Below are positions 39,452 to 49,139 of a DNA stretch of 64,000 nt, piece by piece. This DNA is from CAXXOK01 sp964640955 (lineage in GTDB: Bacteria; Bacillota; Clostridia; Christensenellales; Aristaeellaceae): NCBI GenBank assembly GCA_964640955.1, contig CAZXJI010000008.1:62001-126000 (forward strand), in the 5' to 3' direction. The notes below the pieces were generated by a model, which saw only the letters and a program-made list of their open reading frames with translations, was not told the DNA's origin and did no database searches. Each line of letters opens with the position of its first letter. The first letter of the stretch is position 1. The position numbers were made by a program, and so were the translations under genes.

Positions 39452-40389
39452 AACTGCACCTCGCACAGCGGTTGTCCCGCCGGTATCGCATGCCCGCGCA
39501 GATAGGCCCGCGCATCCATGCGTTTGGCATTGGGGGCCTGTATCTCGGCAAGTTCCATGGCGCCGTCGCCCGTGGCGACCGCCAGTCCGCGCTTCGCGTC
39601 GGCCCAGAGCACGGTGCCGGGCGTGGCCTTGGGAGCGCCCTCGACCGCCGAGGCGCGCCACACTTTCAGCACGCCTCCGTCCAGCGCGGCGTACGCGCCC
39701 GGCCAGGGGTCGACCGCCCGCACGCGGCACAGGCTTCTGCGGGTCGGTTCGGCAAAGTCGATCTCGCCCAGTTCCTTGGTCAGCTTGGGCTCGTAGGTCA
39801 TCAGCGCTTCGTCCTGCTTTTCGCGCGGGCAATCACCGCGCCGGAGGCGTTCGACGGTCTCGGTCAGCAGTTCCGCGCCCATCCGGGAAAGCCGCGCAAG
39901 CAGCGTGCCGGCGGTATCCTCCGGCGAGATGGGCGTTACGGTCCTGAGCAGCATGTCGCCCGTGTCGATGCCTTTATCGGTGAGCATGGTGGTGACGCCC
40001 GTTTCGGGCTCATCCATGAGTATCGCCCAGTTGACCGGCGCGGGGCCGCGGTGGCGGGGCAGGAGCGAGGCGTGCACGTTCACCGTGCCCATCGTGGGCA
40101 CGTCGAGCACCTCCTGGCTTAAAATCTGCCCGAAAGCGGCGGTCACGCACAGCTCCGGCGCGAGCGCGCGAAGCGCCTCCACGCCGTCTTTGCGAATTTT
40201 AAGCGGCTGAAAGACAGGGATGCCGTGGGCAAGCGCCACTTCCTTCACGGGGCTCATCTGCACCCTACCGCCGCGCCCCTTGGGGCGGTCGGGCTGGGTA
40301 AATACGCCCGCCACTTCGTGCCCGGCTTCGATCAGCGCCTCCAGAGGCGGCACGGCGAAAGCGGGCGTACCCATAAAAACGATCCTCAC
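39448..40389 (-). CDS. fmt: Methionyl-tRNA formyltransferase
   Basis: Formylates initiator Met-tRNA using 10-formyl-tetrahydrofolate. The N-terminal formyltransferase domain opens MRIVFMGTPAFAVPPLEALI and has the SLLPRHRGPAPVNWAI catalytic region with the conserved His and Asn, followed by TGVTTM. The C-terminal tRNA-binding domain runs from about 205 (RVRAVDPWPGAY). The 313-residue length is typical. The GTG start overlaps the def stop as GTGA. Pairing with def completes the formylation-deformylation cycle. Confidence 0.97.
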   Translation of the reverse strand: MRIVFMGTPAFAVPPLEALIEAGHEVAGVFTQPDRPKGRGGRVQMSPVKEVALAHGIPVFQPLKIRKDGVEALRALAPELCVTAAFGQILSQEVLDVPTMGTVNVHASLLPRHRGPAPVNWAILMDEPETGVTTMLTDKGIDTGDMLLRTVTPISPEDTAGTLLARLSRMGAELLTETVERLRRGDCPREKQDEALMTYEPKLTKELGEIDFAEPTRRSLCRVRAVDPWPGAYAALDGGVLKVWRASAVEGAPKATPGTVLWADAKRGLAVATGDGAMELAEIQAPNAKRMDARAYLRGHAIPAGQPLCEVQL

Positions 40390-40937
40390 AGGCGGGCCTC
40401 CCCCTCGTTGCCGGCTTCGGCTCCGGCCTCGGCTGCGGCGGGTTCCTTTTTCTTGAAAATCTTGTCGTCCTCTTCGGGTTCTTCCTCGGGGAAGATTTCG
40501 TGATCCATGATATCGACGTACAAAACCCCGTTCAGGTGGTCGATCTCGTGGCAGAACGCCCGCGCGAGGAAGCCCTCGCCCGTTACCTCGAACGGCTCGC
40601 CCTTGCCGTTCTGGGCTTTGACGACGACCTTCATGGGGCGCTGCACCGCTCCGACGCGGCCGGGCACGCTCAGGCAGCCCTCCGGGCCCATTTGCTCGCC
40701 CTCGCGGGAGACGATCTCGGGGTTGACCAGCTCGTAAAGGCGGTCGCCCACGTCCACGACGACCACGCGCTTCAAAATGCCCACCTGCGGCGCGGCGAGC
40801 CCCGCGCCGTCGTTGCGGTACATGGTTTCGGCCATATCCTTGAGCAGGATGCGGAGGCGGAGGTTGAACTTGGTAACGGGCTTGCTGTGCTTGCGGAGTT
40901 TCTCATCCCCGATGGTGACGATCTTCCTGGTGGCCAT
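40386..40937 (-). CDS. def: Peptide deformylase
   Basis: Metalloenzyme removing the formyl group from nascent proteins. All three family motifs are present: GAGLAAPQVG (44-53), EGCLSVPG with the metal-binding cysteine, and HEIDHLNG with two histidines and the catalytic glutamate. The last 35 residues (after DHEIFPEE) are an acidic Glu/Ala-rich tail not needed for catalysis, bringing the length to 183. AAGGAGAG precedes the ATG. It lies between priA and fmt in the standard operon. Confidence 0.97.
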   Translation of the reverse strand: MATRKIVTIGDEKLRKHSKPVTKFNLRLRILLKDMAETMYRNDGAGLAAPQVGILKRVVVVDVGDRLYELVNPEIVSREGEQMGPEGCLSVPGRVGAVQRPMKVVVKAQNGKGEPFEVTGEGFLARAFCHEIDHLNGVLYVDIMDHEIFPEEEPEEDDKIFKKKEPAAAEAGAEAGNEGEARL

Positions 40938-40964
40938 GCGTTTCTCTCCTTTAGTACGAGGGTG

Positions 40965-43205
40965 TCATAATAGGGTGGCGGGGTTGAACTCCGCGTAAAT
41001 CTGGCACTGAGGGTCGTCCGTGTCGGCCAGCTCGCTCATGAGGTTAAACAGCGGGCGGGCGTCCGGGTGGTCGATTACCTTCAGAAGCACGTGGTAGCGG
41101 TAACGGCCGCGGATCCGGAGCACCGGCGCCTCGTCGGCGCGCGCCATCAGTGTCAGGCGTTTCTGGGCGGGGTGGGCGTTTAGGTAGGCCGAGAGCGTTT
41201 CGTGCAGGCGGCGGCTGGCCGCCTCGGCCGCCTCGCGGTTCTCGCTTTCGCAAAGCAGACGCGCGATGACGGTGAAAGGCGGGTAAAAGCCCTGCCGCCT
41301 CCTTTGAAACTCCTGGGTGAAAAACGCGCGGTAATCCTGCGCGGCGGCCGCGACGATGCAGGGGTGATCCGGCTTGTAGCTTTGCACCACCACCTCGCCG
41401 GGGCTGTCGGCGCGGCCCGCGCGGCCCGCGACCTGGGTAATGAGCTGGTAGGTGCGCTCCTGCGCCCGGTAATCCGGCAGGTTCAGCGTTACGTCCGCCG
41501 CCACCACGCCCACCAGCGTGACGTTGGGAAAGTCCAGCCCCTTGGCGATCATCTGCGTGCCGATCAGCGCCTGCGCGCGGCCCTCGCGGAAGGCGGAAAG
41601 CAGCTGGTAATGGGCGTCGCGCTTGCGGGTGGTATCGATATCCATGCGGATGGTGCGGACATTCGGAAAAAGGCGGCGCAACTCCTCCTCCACCTTCTGG
41701 GTGCCGATCCCGAAGTAGCGGATGTGCGGGCTCCCGCATTCCGGGCACAGCTCGGGCGGCTGGGCGACGGCGCCGCACAGGTGGCAGCGCAGCTCGCTTC
41801 GGTCGCTTCCCTCCACGCGGTGCAGCGTCATGCTCACGTCGCACTGCGGGCACTTGACCACGTAGCCGCAGTTGCGGCAGCTGACGAAGGTGTTGTACCC
41901 GCGGCGGTTGAGGAACAGCATCGCCTGCTTGCCCTGCGAGAAACACGCGGAAAGCTTCTGGCGCAGCAGCTGGCTGAAGATGGAGCGGTTGCCCGCCGCG
42001 AGCTCCGCGCGCATGTCCACCACGGTCACTTCGGGCAGCGGACGGTCGTTGACGCGGTGCAGCATTTCCACAAGGGTATAATCCCCGCGCCGGGCCATGG
42101 CGAAACTGGCAATGCTGGGCGTCGCGCTGCTGAGCAGGAGCGTCGCACCCTCGCGCGCGCACCGGCTTTTGGCCACGCGTCGCGCGTCGTAGCGGGGGTG
42201 CTTGTCGGAAAGGTAGGTCTGCTCGTGCTCCTCGTCGATCACGATCAGGCCGAGCCGCTCCACCGGCGCGAACACCGCCGAGCGCGCGCCGATCACCACG
42301 CGCGCGTCCCCCGTGCGGATGCGCCGCCACTCGTCCACCCGCTGGCCGTCGGTCAGCCGACTGTGCAGCACTGCGGTGCGGGGGCCGAAGCGCTCCCGGA
42401 ACCAGCGCACCATTTGGGGCGTCAGGGCGATTTCCGGCACGAGGATGATCGCCGCGCGGCCCGCGTCCAGCGCGCGCTGCACCATGGCGAGGTAAACCTC
42501 GGTCTTACCGCTGCCCGTGACTCCGTGCAGAAGAAACGCGCCCTCGCCGGCGTCCAGCGCCGGCATCATGATGCGCAACGCCTCGGTCTGCTCCGCGGTC
42601 AGGGGCGGCGCCAGGGTCCGCGTGCCCTGAAGCTCCTCGTAGGGGAGGCGGAAAACCTCCCGCTCGGCCAAAAGCACCAGCCCCGCCTCGGAAAGCTGCC
42701 TGAGCGCCTCGCGGGGCGCGGCAACCAGCGCGGAAAGCTCCCTGACGCCGTGCGTTTCCCCGTCCGAAAGCATCCGGATCAGCGTCGCCCGTTTCAGGGA
42801 CCGGCCCTGCGCGGCCGCGGCCGCCGCGGCGTCCACGCCCGGCGCCAGCTGCGCCGTCGCCTCCAGCTGGGTCTGCGCGCGGCCCGTGCGCATGGCGGCG
42901 GGGAACATCAGCCGGAGCGTTTCGGCGAGCGGGCAGTGATCCTCCCGGGCCAACTCCTCGGCCAGCGCCATCAGCGGCGGCGGCACGGCGACGAAATCGT
43001 CCAGCATCCGTGCCACGGGCTTCATGCGCTCCGGGGGCACGTCGCAATCCTCCGTAAACCCGACCACCACGCCGCCGACCTGCCTGTGGCCCAACGGAAC
43101 GCTCACGCGCATGCCGGGGCGAACGTCCATCCCCTCGGGGACGAGATAGGAAAAGGGTTTGGCGACGTTCGTATGCACCACGTCCACCACGACCTGCGCG
43201 TACAC
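40965..43205 (-). CDS. priA: Primosomal protein N' (replication restart helicase PriA)
   Basis: DNA helicase that reloads replisomes at collapsed forks. The N-terminal 3' DNA-binding domain opens VYAQVVVDVVHTNVAKPFSY. The helicase has Walker A GVTGSGKTEVYL, a DEEH box, and the zinc-binding strip with paired cysteines (CRNCGY, CPQCDV, CHLCGA, CPECGS). The start is the GTG at 43205, eight bases after GGAGG; a longer open frame continuing upstream runs antisense-like through dacF and is not real. The product is 746 residues. It is followed by def at 28 bases. Confidence 0.95.
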   Translation of the reverse strand: MYAQVVVDVVHTNVAKPFSYLVPEGMDVRPGMRVSVPLGHRQVGGVVVGFTEDCDVPPERMKPVARMLDDFVAVPPPLMALAEELAREDHCPLAETLRLMFPAAMRTGRAQTQLEATAQLAPGVDAAAAAAAQGRSLKRATLIRMLSDGETHGVRELSALVAAPREALRQLSEAGLVLLAEREVFRLPYEELQGTRTLAPPLTAEQTEALRIMMPALDAGEGAFLLHGVTGSGKTEVYLAMVQRALDAGRAAIILVPEIALTPQMVRWFRERFGPRTAVLHSRLTDGQRVDEWRRIRTGDARVVIGARSAVFAPVERLGLIVIDEEHEQTYLSDKHPRYDARRVAKSRCAREGATLLLSSATPSIASFAMARRGDYTLVEMLHRVNDRPLPEVTVVDMRAELAAGNRSIFSQLLRQKLSACFSQGKQAMLFLNRRGYNTFVSCRNCGYVVKCPQCDVSMTLHRVEGSDRSELRCHLCGAVAQPPELCPECGSPHIRYFGIGTQKVEEELRRLFPNVRTIRMDIDTTRKRDAHYQLLSAFREGRAQALIGTQMIAKGLDFPNVTLVGVVAADVTLNLPDYRAQERTYQLITQVAGRAGRADSPGEVVVQSYKPDHPCIVAAAAQDYRAFFTQEFQRRRQGFYPPFTVIARLLCESENREAAEAASRRLHETLSAYLNAHPAQKRLTLMARADEAPVLRIRGRYRYHVLLKVIDHPDARPLFNLMSELADTDDPQCQIYAEFNPATLL

Positions 43206-43237
43206 GCCGTCTCCCTCCTCTCCCTCCGGTCCGGACG

Positions 43238-44734
43238 CTAACGGAAATACCGGTTCTCCGGCTTGGGCACGCGGCCCTTGCCGCCGCGGCGGCCGCTCTT
43301 GCGGAAAATGCGCACGAGCAGCCTGATCAGCAGGAACAGCCCCACGAAGGGCGACAGCGCGATCAGCGCGAACTCCACCGACAGCGGCGGGAAGGGGTTG
43401 GGATCGGCATAGGTCGCTTCTTCGATTTCCTCGATGGACTTGGGCGCGTCCTCCCGCCTCGCGATGGAGCGCGACGCCACCAGCTGGTAGGTAACGGCGC
43501 TGCCGCCGTCCGTGGGGTAGTACGTAAGCGTCCCGAACACCTCGCCCTGGGTGACGGGCGTGGCGAAGTTCTCGCGCGTGTAGTCGATGATCACGGCCTG
43601 CTTGAGGTTGCGGGCCAGCGTTTCCACCTCGGTCCTGGTGGCGACGATGTGCACCGTGCGCGTGCCGTCCATGGGCTCGATGTTCAGCTGCAGGCGGCCG
43701 ATGTCCGAATCCTCCATGGAATAGCCGGTCGTTTCGATCACGGTGGGGTTCATGTCGTACAGTTCGACCGGCGTAACGCTCATGAACTGGGAAAAGCCGT
43801 ACTCCATCAGCTTTTTGGAGTCCGTCCAGCGGCCTTCGACGGAGGAGTAGAACACGACGGAAATCAGCCTTACGCCGTCCTTCTCGGCCGCGCCTACGTA
43901 GCAGTACCCCGCGCGGGAATGAAAGCCCGTCTTGATGCCGATGGCGTAGGGGTAGTAGTTCGCGTTGTCGTTGCCGGGGTTGAGCCAGTTGTCGTCCGTG
44001 ACGATCAGGGCGCGGGAGCGGCTCAGGTTGCTTTTGGGGAGGCTGTAGGCATAGGTTTTGGCGATATCCTGGAACGTCTCGTCCTGCATGGCGACGCGGG
44101 CGATCTTGGCCATGTCGCGCGCGGTGGTGTAGTGGTTGTCGTCGGGCAGGCCGTTGGGGTTGGCGAAATGCGTGCCGGTGCAGCCGAAAGCTTGCGCCGC
44201 CTGGTTCATCAGGTCGACGAAGGCGTCGATGCTGCCGGAGACCGTTTCCGCGATCAGGTTGGCGCCGGCGTTGCCGGAGCGCACCATGGTGGCGTAGAGC
44301 AAGTCCTTGAAGTTGATGGTTTCGCCCACGGACAGGGGAATGGTGGAGCTGTCGCTGGGAATGTTGGCCGATACGCTGTCCATGGTCACGGTGGCGTTCA
44401 TGTCGCCCAGCTGGATGCCCAAAAGCGTGGTGAGAATCTTCGTGGTGGAGGCGGGCTCCATGCGGTCGTCCGCGTTTTTCTCGAAGATCACCTCGCCCGA
44501 ATCCGCCTCGATCAGGATCGCCGAATGGGCGAGCAGCTGATCCTCGGTCAGGTCCTCGGGGTGCTCCTCGTCGTAGGCCGGCGCGTCGGAGGAAAGCTTG
44601 GGCTCCTGGTAGCTGATGTTCGTGTCGGACTGCGCGTCCTCGGCGAGCGATGCGAAGGACGGCCATACGAGGCCGGATAGCGCCAGCGCCGCGACCGTCA
44701 GCGCGACGACCAGCCGCGCAAGCGCCTTCCTCAA
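43238..44734 (-). CDS. dacF: D-alanyl-D-alanine carboxypeptidase (DacF/PBP5 type)
   Basis: Exported class C low-molecular-weight penicillin-binding protein trimming the terminal D-Ala of peptidoglycan stems. The signal peptide is residues 1-29 (KALARLVVALTVAALALSG). The active-site motifs are STTK at 96-99, SGN at 153-155 and KTG in AIGIKTGFHSRAGYC. A C-terminal transmembrane helix (LSVEFALIALSPFVGLFLLI) is followed by a very basic cytoplasmic tail, so it is anchored by a true helix, not an amphipathic one. The start is TTG at 44734 with GGGGGTG upstream. The product is 498 residues. Confidence 0.92.
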   Translation of the reverse strand: MRKALARLVVALTVAALALSGLVWPSFASLAEDAQSDTNISYQEPKLSSDAPAYDEEHPEDLTEDQLLAHSAILIEADSGEVIFEKNADDRMEPASTTKILTTLLGIQLGDMNATVTMDSVSANIPSDSSTIPLSVGETINFKDLLYATMVRSGNAGANLIAETVSGSIDAFVDLMNQAAQAFGCTGTHFANPNGLPDDNHYTTARDMAKIARVAMQDETFQDIAKTYAYSLPKSNLSRSRALIVTDDNWLNPGNDNANYYPYAIGIKTGFHSRAGYCYVGAAEKDGVRLISVVFYSSVEGRWTDSKKLMEYGFSQFMSVTPVELYDMNPTVIETTGYSMEDSDIGRLQLNIEPMDGTRTVHIVATRTEVETLARNLKQAVIIDYTRENFATPVTQGEVFGTLTYYPTDGGSAVTYQLVASRSIARREDAPKSIEEIEEATYADPNPFPPLSVEFALIALSPFVGLFLLIRLLVRIFRKSGRRGGKGRVPKPENRYFR

Positions 44735-44770
44735 ACCTTCACCCCCGAACCAAGCTGTAGTCAACAAAAT

Positions 44771-44799
44771 ATTATAGCGCTTCCACCCTGTTTTGTCCA
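44771..44799 (-). promoter_or_regulatory. Promoter of the dacF-priA-def-fmt-rsmB-rlmN-stp-pknB-rsgA-rpe operon
   Basis: Minus-strand -35 TGGACA (44794-44799), 17-bp spacer, perfect -10 TATAAT (44771-44776). The predicted start is about 30 bases before the TTG of dacF. Confidence 0.8.
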
Positions 44800-44814
44800 A
44801 TCCGCGAAGGGAAT

Positions 44815-46209
44815 TCAGCCCTCGTCCGCGGCGGTGATGTTGCGCACCCAGCGGCCCCGCTTCAGCGCGCGCAGGCCGGGGAACACCCGCAGGCTCTGCA
44901 GGGCGTAGACGACGGTGACCGCCGCGAGCATGGGCAGCTTTCCCGGCAGCAGGAAGCCCATGAGGATGCTCGCGGGCACAGGCAACGCCCACAGGAAGCC
45001 GCTGTCCAGCAGCGTGGCCGTGCGCGCGTCCCCGCCCGCGCGCAGGACGAAAAAGCAGAACGCGTAAACGAAGTTTGCGGGCGCGAACGCCGCCATGACG
45101 CAGGAGATGCGCGTGGCCGTGCTGCGCAGCTCGGCGCTCACGCCGTACAGCTGCGGCAGCGTGGCGGCCAGCGCGCAGCACAGCACCGCACAGCCGAGCC
45201 CCACGGCCAGCGTGAGGCCAAACAACTTTTTACAATTGTCCCGCGCCCGGTCCGGCTCCCCCGCGCCCAGCGCCGTGCCGACCAGAACCGAGACGGCCGA
45301 GGCGTTGCCCATGCCGATCACCGCCGCGATCTGATACACCACCTCCGCGATGGCCAGCGCCGGGATGGCGGCCTCGTCCATGCGGGCGAAGCACCAGAAA
45401 AAGAGGTTGAGCCCGAGGCTGTAGAGCAGCTCGTTGACGATCAGCGGCCGGGCCTTGCGGGCGAACTGGCTTCTAAGAGCGGGCGAAAGGCCGAGGCAAG
45501 CGGCGGGTTCGAAGGAGAAGTACATGCGACGGCGCAGCATAAGCGAAAGGAAGAAACCCATCTCAAACAGGCGGGCGATCAGCGTGCCCAGCGCCGCGCC
45601 CGCGACCCCCAAGCGCGGCAGGCCCGCCACGCCGAAGATGAGCCCGTAGCTGCACAGGGCGTTGACGGCCATGCTGGCGATGCTGATCTGCATGCTTTGC
45701 CGGTTCTGCCCCAGCGACTGCAGCGCAAACACGCACACGCCGCTGATCGCCGCGGGAATGTAGCTGAAGCTGACGACGCGCAGGTAGGAAACGCCCAGCG
45801 CCACCGTACGTTCGTCGGTCACATAGAGGCGCATCACGCTCTGCGGCAGAAAGAAGATCGCCGCGGCGAAAAGCAGTCCGCAGAACGCGCACAGCGCCAT
45901 CTGCGTCCAGAATACCCCCATGCAGGCTTTGCGGTCGCGCGCGCCGAAGTACTGGCTGATCATCAGTCCGCCCGCGCCCGCGAGCCCGAACAGAAAGCTG
46001 TTGTAGATGATCACGGGCTTGTTGGCCACGCTCACGGCGCTCATGGCCAGCCCCTGCGCGTCCAGCGAGCCGACCATGAGATTGTCCACCATGTTGAAAA
46101 GGTTATGGATCAGGTTTTGCACCATCACGGGCAGCATGACGCCCAGCGCGCCCTTGTAGAACGTGCCGGAACCCAGGTAGGGGCGGAGGGCGGGGCGGAT
46201 GCGCTGCAT
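44815..46209 (-). CDS. MATE family efflux transporter
   Basis: A 464-residue inner-membrane exporter with twelve hydrophobic segments in two MatE halves. The first half begins LGVMLPVMVQNLIHNLFNMVDNLMVG, the characteristic MATE opening, with the second half from about residue 235. Such proteins export drugs or metabolites in exchange for Na+ or H+; the substrate is not known. The start is the ATG at 46209, five bases after AAGGAAGG, rather than a GTG seven codons upstream. It has its own promoter and is separate from the dacF operon. Confidence 0.92.
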   Translation of the reverse strand: MQRIRPALRPYLGSGTFYKGALGVMLPVMVQNLIHNLFNMVDNLMVGSLDAQGLAMSAVSVANKPVIIYNSFLFGLAGAGGLMISQYFGARDRKACMGVFWTQMALCAFCGLLFAAAIFFLPQSVMRLYVTDERTVALGVSYLRVVSFSYIPAAISGVCVFALQSLGQNRQSMQISIASMAVNALCSYGLIFGVAGLPRLGVAGAALGTLIARLFEMGFFLSLMLRRRMYFSFEPAACLGLSPALRSQFARKARPLIVNELLYSLGLNLFFWCFARMDEAAIPALAIAEVVYQIAAVIGMGNASAVSVLVGTALGAGEPDRARDNCKKLFGLTLAVGLGCAVLCCALAATLPQLYGVSAELRSTATRISCVMAAFAPANFVYAFCFFVLRAGGDARTATLLDSGFLWALPVPASILMGFLLPGKLPMLAAVTVVYALQSLRVFPGLRALKRGRWVRNITAADEG

Positions 46210-46266
46210 GGGGACCTTCCTTCGGCTCACTTAAAAATCGGAAGCGGAACGGGCGGCGGAGCAACC

Positions 46267-46295
46267 ATCATACCGGAAAAACCGCGCGTTGGCAA
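46267..46295 (-). promoter_or_regulatory. MATE transporter promoter
   Basis: Minus-strand -35 TTGCCA (46290-46295), 17-bp spacer, -10 TATGAT (46267-46272), identical in its boxes to the lepA and TRIC promoters. Confidence 0.75.
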
Positions 46296-46348
46296 CCGCA
46301 TAACACGGTTTTTCAGCCGCGCGGGGCCGCGCGACGCACGGAGAACTA

Positions 46349-46377
46349 TGGCGCAAAGCGCCGAGTTGGTGTACAAT
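46349..46377 (+). promoter_or_regulatory. Candidate dnaX promoter
   Basis: -10 TACAAT (46372-46377) with a weak -35 TGGCGC 17 bases upstream (46349-46354). It is divergent from the MATE promoter, and the ATG lies about 45 bases downstream. Confidence 0.45.
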
Positions 46378-46422
46378 CGGTTTGTACGTACGCCGCAAAC
46401 GCGGAAAGAACGGGAGGACGGC

Positions 46423-48084
46423 ATGGCATATCAGGCGCTGTACCGGCAATGGCGGCCGTTGAAATTTGAGGAAGTCGTGGGGCAGGAGGCCGTGGTGCGC
46501 ACGCTCCGCCGGCAGGTGGAAACCGGGCGCATCGCCCACGCCTACCTGTTTTGCGGCTGCCGCGGCACGGGCAAGACGACGCTTGCGAAAATCATGAGCC
46601 GCGCCGTGAACTGCCAGCATCCCGACCACGGCGACCCCTGCGGGGAGTGCGAGCCCTGCAAGGCGATCCTTGCGGAAAACACGCTGGACGTGCTGGAACT
46701 GGACGCGGCCAGCAACAACAGCGTGGACAACGTCCGCGATCTGCTCGAACAGGTGCGTTACCCCGCGCAGGTGGGGCGCTACAAGGTGTACATCGTCGAC
46801 GAGGTGCACATGCTCTCCACCGCGGCGTTCAACGCCCTCTTAAAAACCCTGGAGGAACCGCCCGCGCACGTGGTGTTCATTCTGGCGACCACCGAGCCCC
46901 AACGCATTCCCGCGACGATCCTGAGCCGCGTGCAGCGCTTCGATTTCGGGCGCATTCCCGCGCCGCAGATCATCGCGCGCATGGAGCAGGCGCTGGCCGG
47001 GATGGGCGTCACGGCCGAAACGGAGGCGCTGCAGACGGTCGCGCGCGCCGCGGAAGGCGCGATGCGCGACGCGTTCAGCATACTGGACATGTGCGTTTCC
47101 GCCGCGACGGACGGGCGGGTGACCGCCGCCATCGTGCGGGACGTGCTGGGCGCCAGCGACAAGGACTTCTTATTCGCCTTCGGCGATCGGCTCGCCGCGG
47201 GCGACGCCGCGGGCGTCATGGGGCAGATCAACGTGCTGATGCGCTCCGGCCGGGAGCCGCAGGTGTTCCTTCGGGAAATGGCGCGCCACCTGCGGGCGTT
47301 GCTGACGGTGAAAACGGTGGGGGAGCACGCCGCCGCCCTGCTGGAGGTCACCGACGAGGACGAGAAGCGCTACCGCGCGCAGGCGGAGGCTTTTACGCAG
47401 GAACGCCTTCTGCGCATGACGGAAGGGTTCATGCGCGCCGAGAGCGAGCTGCGCTACGCGTCGTCCCCCCGGCTGGGGCTGGAGATCGCGGCGCTGACGG
47501 CCTGCATGGCGAACAGGGGGGAGGACGCGGCGGCGCTTGCGGAGCGCATAGCGCAGCTGGAAGCCGAGCTGAAAGCCCTGGAAGGCAGGCTGAGCGCCGG
47601 CGCCTTTGCGCCCGCGCCCGCCGGTAGGGCCGACGGCCCCAAACCGGAGGCGAAGGCAGCCGGGCCCGCCGCGACGCCGAAGCAAAGCGCGCCCGCCGCG
47701 GCCGCGTCGGAAAAGCCCGCCGCGCCGACGGACGAAAACGCGATCTGGGAAAAGGCGCTCAAGCTGATCGCCAAAACCGAGCCGCCGCTGTTCGGGCTGC
47801 TGAAGAAGGAACGCTTCGCCGGCGCCGAGGGGGACCTGTACCGGGTTAAGGTCGCCTTTGAACGCAAGGATTTCACGCTGGTGCAGCTCAACAAGGAAAA
47901 CCGCCGGGAGAGCGTCGCAAAGGCGCTTACGGAGGTCGCGGGGAAGCCGCTGCGCTTCGAGGCGGTGCTGGAGGACAACGGGGGCGTGAAGCGCCTAAAC
48001 GACCTTCGGGAGGAAAACGCGCAGACGCTCATCCATTCCTTCGGGCGGGACGCGGTGCAGATCGACGAGGGCGACGGCGGCTGA
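46423..48084 (+). CDS. dnaX: DNA polymerase III subunit gamma/tau
   Basis: Clamp-loader ATPase that also organises the replisome. The AAA+ domain has the P-loop CGCRGTGKTTLAK, the zinc cysteines in NCQHPDHGDPCGECEPC, DEVHMLS and the SRVQRFDF sensor region. The domain III collar follows to about residue 370, then an Ala/Pro/Lys linker (about 395-440) and a tau-type C-terminal domain. The start at 46423 follows GGGAGG. The product is 553 residues. The usual ybaB-recR partners are not adjacent; rsmA follows 36 bases later. Confidence 0.96.
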   Translation: MAYQALYRQWRPLKFEEVVGQEAVVRTLRRQVETGRIAHAYLFCGCRGTGKTTLAKIMSRAVNCQHPDHGDPCGECEPCKAILAENTLDVLELDAASNNSVDNVRDLLEQVRYPAQVGRYKVYIVDEVHMLSTAAFNALLKTLEEPPAHVVFILATTEPQRIPATILSRVQRFDFGRIPAPQIIARMEQALAGMGVTAETEALQTVARAAEGAMRDAFSILDMCVSAATDGRVTAAIVRDVLGASDKDFLFAFGDRLAAGDAAGVMGQINVLMRSGREPQVFLREMARHLRALLTVKTVGEHAAALLEVTDEDEKRYRAQAEAFTQERLLRMTEGFMRAESELRYASSPRLGLEIAALTACMANRGEDAAALAERIAQLEAELKALEGRLSAGAFAPAPAGRADGPKPEAKAAGPAATPKQSAPAAAASEKPAAPTDENAIWEKALKLIAKTEPPLFGLLKKERFAGAEGDLYRVKVAFERKDFTLVQLNKENRRESVAKALTEVAGKPLRFEAVLEDNGGVKRLNDLREENAQTLIHSFGRDAVQIDEGDGG

Positions 48085-48120
48085 ACGGCCGCGAACAAAC
48101 GGCAACGGGGGTCGCGGGAC

Positions 48121-48963
48121 TTGAAAAAGACGAACGGGCGGCCGGGCCGCGGACGGGACGACGGCATCCATTACAAGCACGATCTTGGACAGCATTTTCT
48201 CTACGACACGGCGCTGCTGCGCGAGCTGGTGCGGCGCGCGGGCGTCACCAAAACCGATCGGGTGCTGGAGATCGGCCCCGGCGCGGGGACGCTGACCGTG
48301 TGCCTGTGCGAGGCGGCGGAGAAGGTGATCGCCGTGGAGGTGGACGAGGCGGTGATCCCGTTTCTTTCGGTTGCCACCGAAACCTTCGGCAACGTGGAAA
48401 TCATCCAGGGGGACATCCGCAGGATGAACCTGCAGGCGATCTCCGGCATGCTGGGGAAGGACTGGATGGTGGTGGCCAACATCCCCTACAACATCACCAA
48501 CCCGATCCTGGAACTGTTCTGGGGCGGCAATCTGCCGGTCAAGCAGATGTCCCTGATGGTGCAAAAGGAGGTCGCGGCCAAGCTGATCGCCCTGCCCGGA
48601 GACGACGCCTACGGGCTTACGGCGCTCCGGTGCCGCTTTTATTGCGAGCCGGAGGTTGTGGCCGAGGTGCCCGCCTCCGCTTTCACCCCGCCGCCCAAGG
48701 TGGACAGCGCGTTTATCAACCTCGTTTTTCGCAAGACCCCGCCGGCGCCGGTGACCGACGAGGCGTTTTTATGGCGTTTGGTGCGCGCGGGCTTCAACCA
48801 GCGGCGCAAAACCCTGCAAAACGCGCTCAAGGGCGTCGCCCCGGCGGAAGCGGTGCGCGCGGCGCTGGAAACGCTGGGCCTGCCCGCAACGGCGCGGGGA
48901 GAGGCACTGAGCGTTACGGAATGGATCGCGCTGGCCAACGCGCTTTGCCCGGCGGGGAAATGA
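48121..48963 (+). CDS. rsmA: 16S rRNA adenine(1518/1519) dimethyltransferase
   Basis: Dimethylates two adjacent adenines near the 3' end of 16S rRNA. The N-terminus has HDLGQHFLYD. Motif I is VLEIGPGAGTLT (48-59), and the catalytic motif IV is NIPYNIT (120-126). The C-terminal helical domain has FTPPPKVDSAFINLVF and FNQRRKTLQNAL. The start is TTG at 48121 with GGGGG nine bases upstream. The product is 280 residues. No terminator is evident until the hairpin at 49109. Confidence 0.96.
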   Translation: MKKTNGRPGRGRDDGIHYKHDLGQHFLYDTALLRELVRRAGVTKTDRVLEIGPGAGTLTVCLCEAAEKVIAVEVDEAVIPFLSVATETFGNVEIIQGDIRRMNLQAISGMLGKDWMVVANIPYNITNPILELFWGGNLPVKQMSLMVQKEVAAKLIALPGDDAYGLTALRCRFYCEPEVVAEVPASAFTPPPKVDSAFINLVFRKTPPAPVTDEAFLWRLVRAGFNQRRKTLQNALKGVAPAEAVRAALETLGLPATARGEALSVTEWIALANALCPAGK

Positions 48964-49108
48964 CGGACCTTTAGCTTCCGGACGCACGGCCGGAACGAAG
49001 GATGGGAAGGACAAACTTGCAATGTTCGCGTTTCGGACTTGGCCGCGACGAAGCAAAACGGGTGGCGCGACCGGGTCGCCGCCGGGACGCGGGAGCGGCC
49101 CGCAAATG

Positions 49109-49138
49109 CAGAAAACGGCGCGGTTGCGCCGTTTTCTG
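49109..49138. terminator. Bidirectional hairpin terminator after rsmA
   Basis: CAGAAAACGGCGC and GCGCCGTTTTCTG form a perfect 13-bp stem with a GGTT loop; the descending arm contains TTTTCTG. It lies 145 bases after rsmA. Confidence 0.65.
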
Positions 49139-49139
49139 T

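Noticed and set aside
43206..44666. Apparent 487-residue N-terminal extension of PriA
   Set aside because: The extension is out of frame with, and fully overlaps, dacF. The GTG at 43205 with GGAGG gives a normal PriA length and N-terminus.
46423..48084. Programmed frameshift in dnaX producing a gamma form
   Set aside because: I see no A-rich slippery heptamer with a following stem in the expected part of the gene; the full frame gives one tau-like product.
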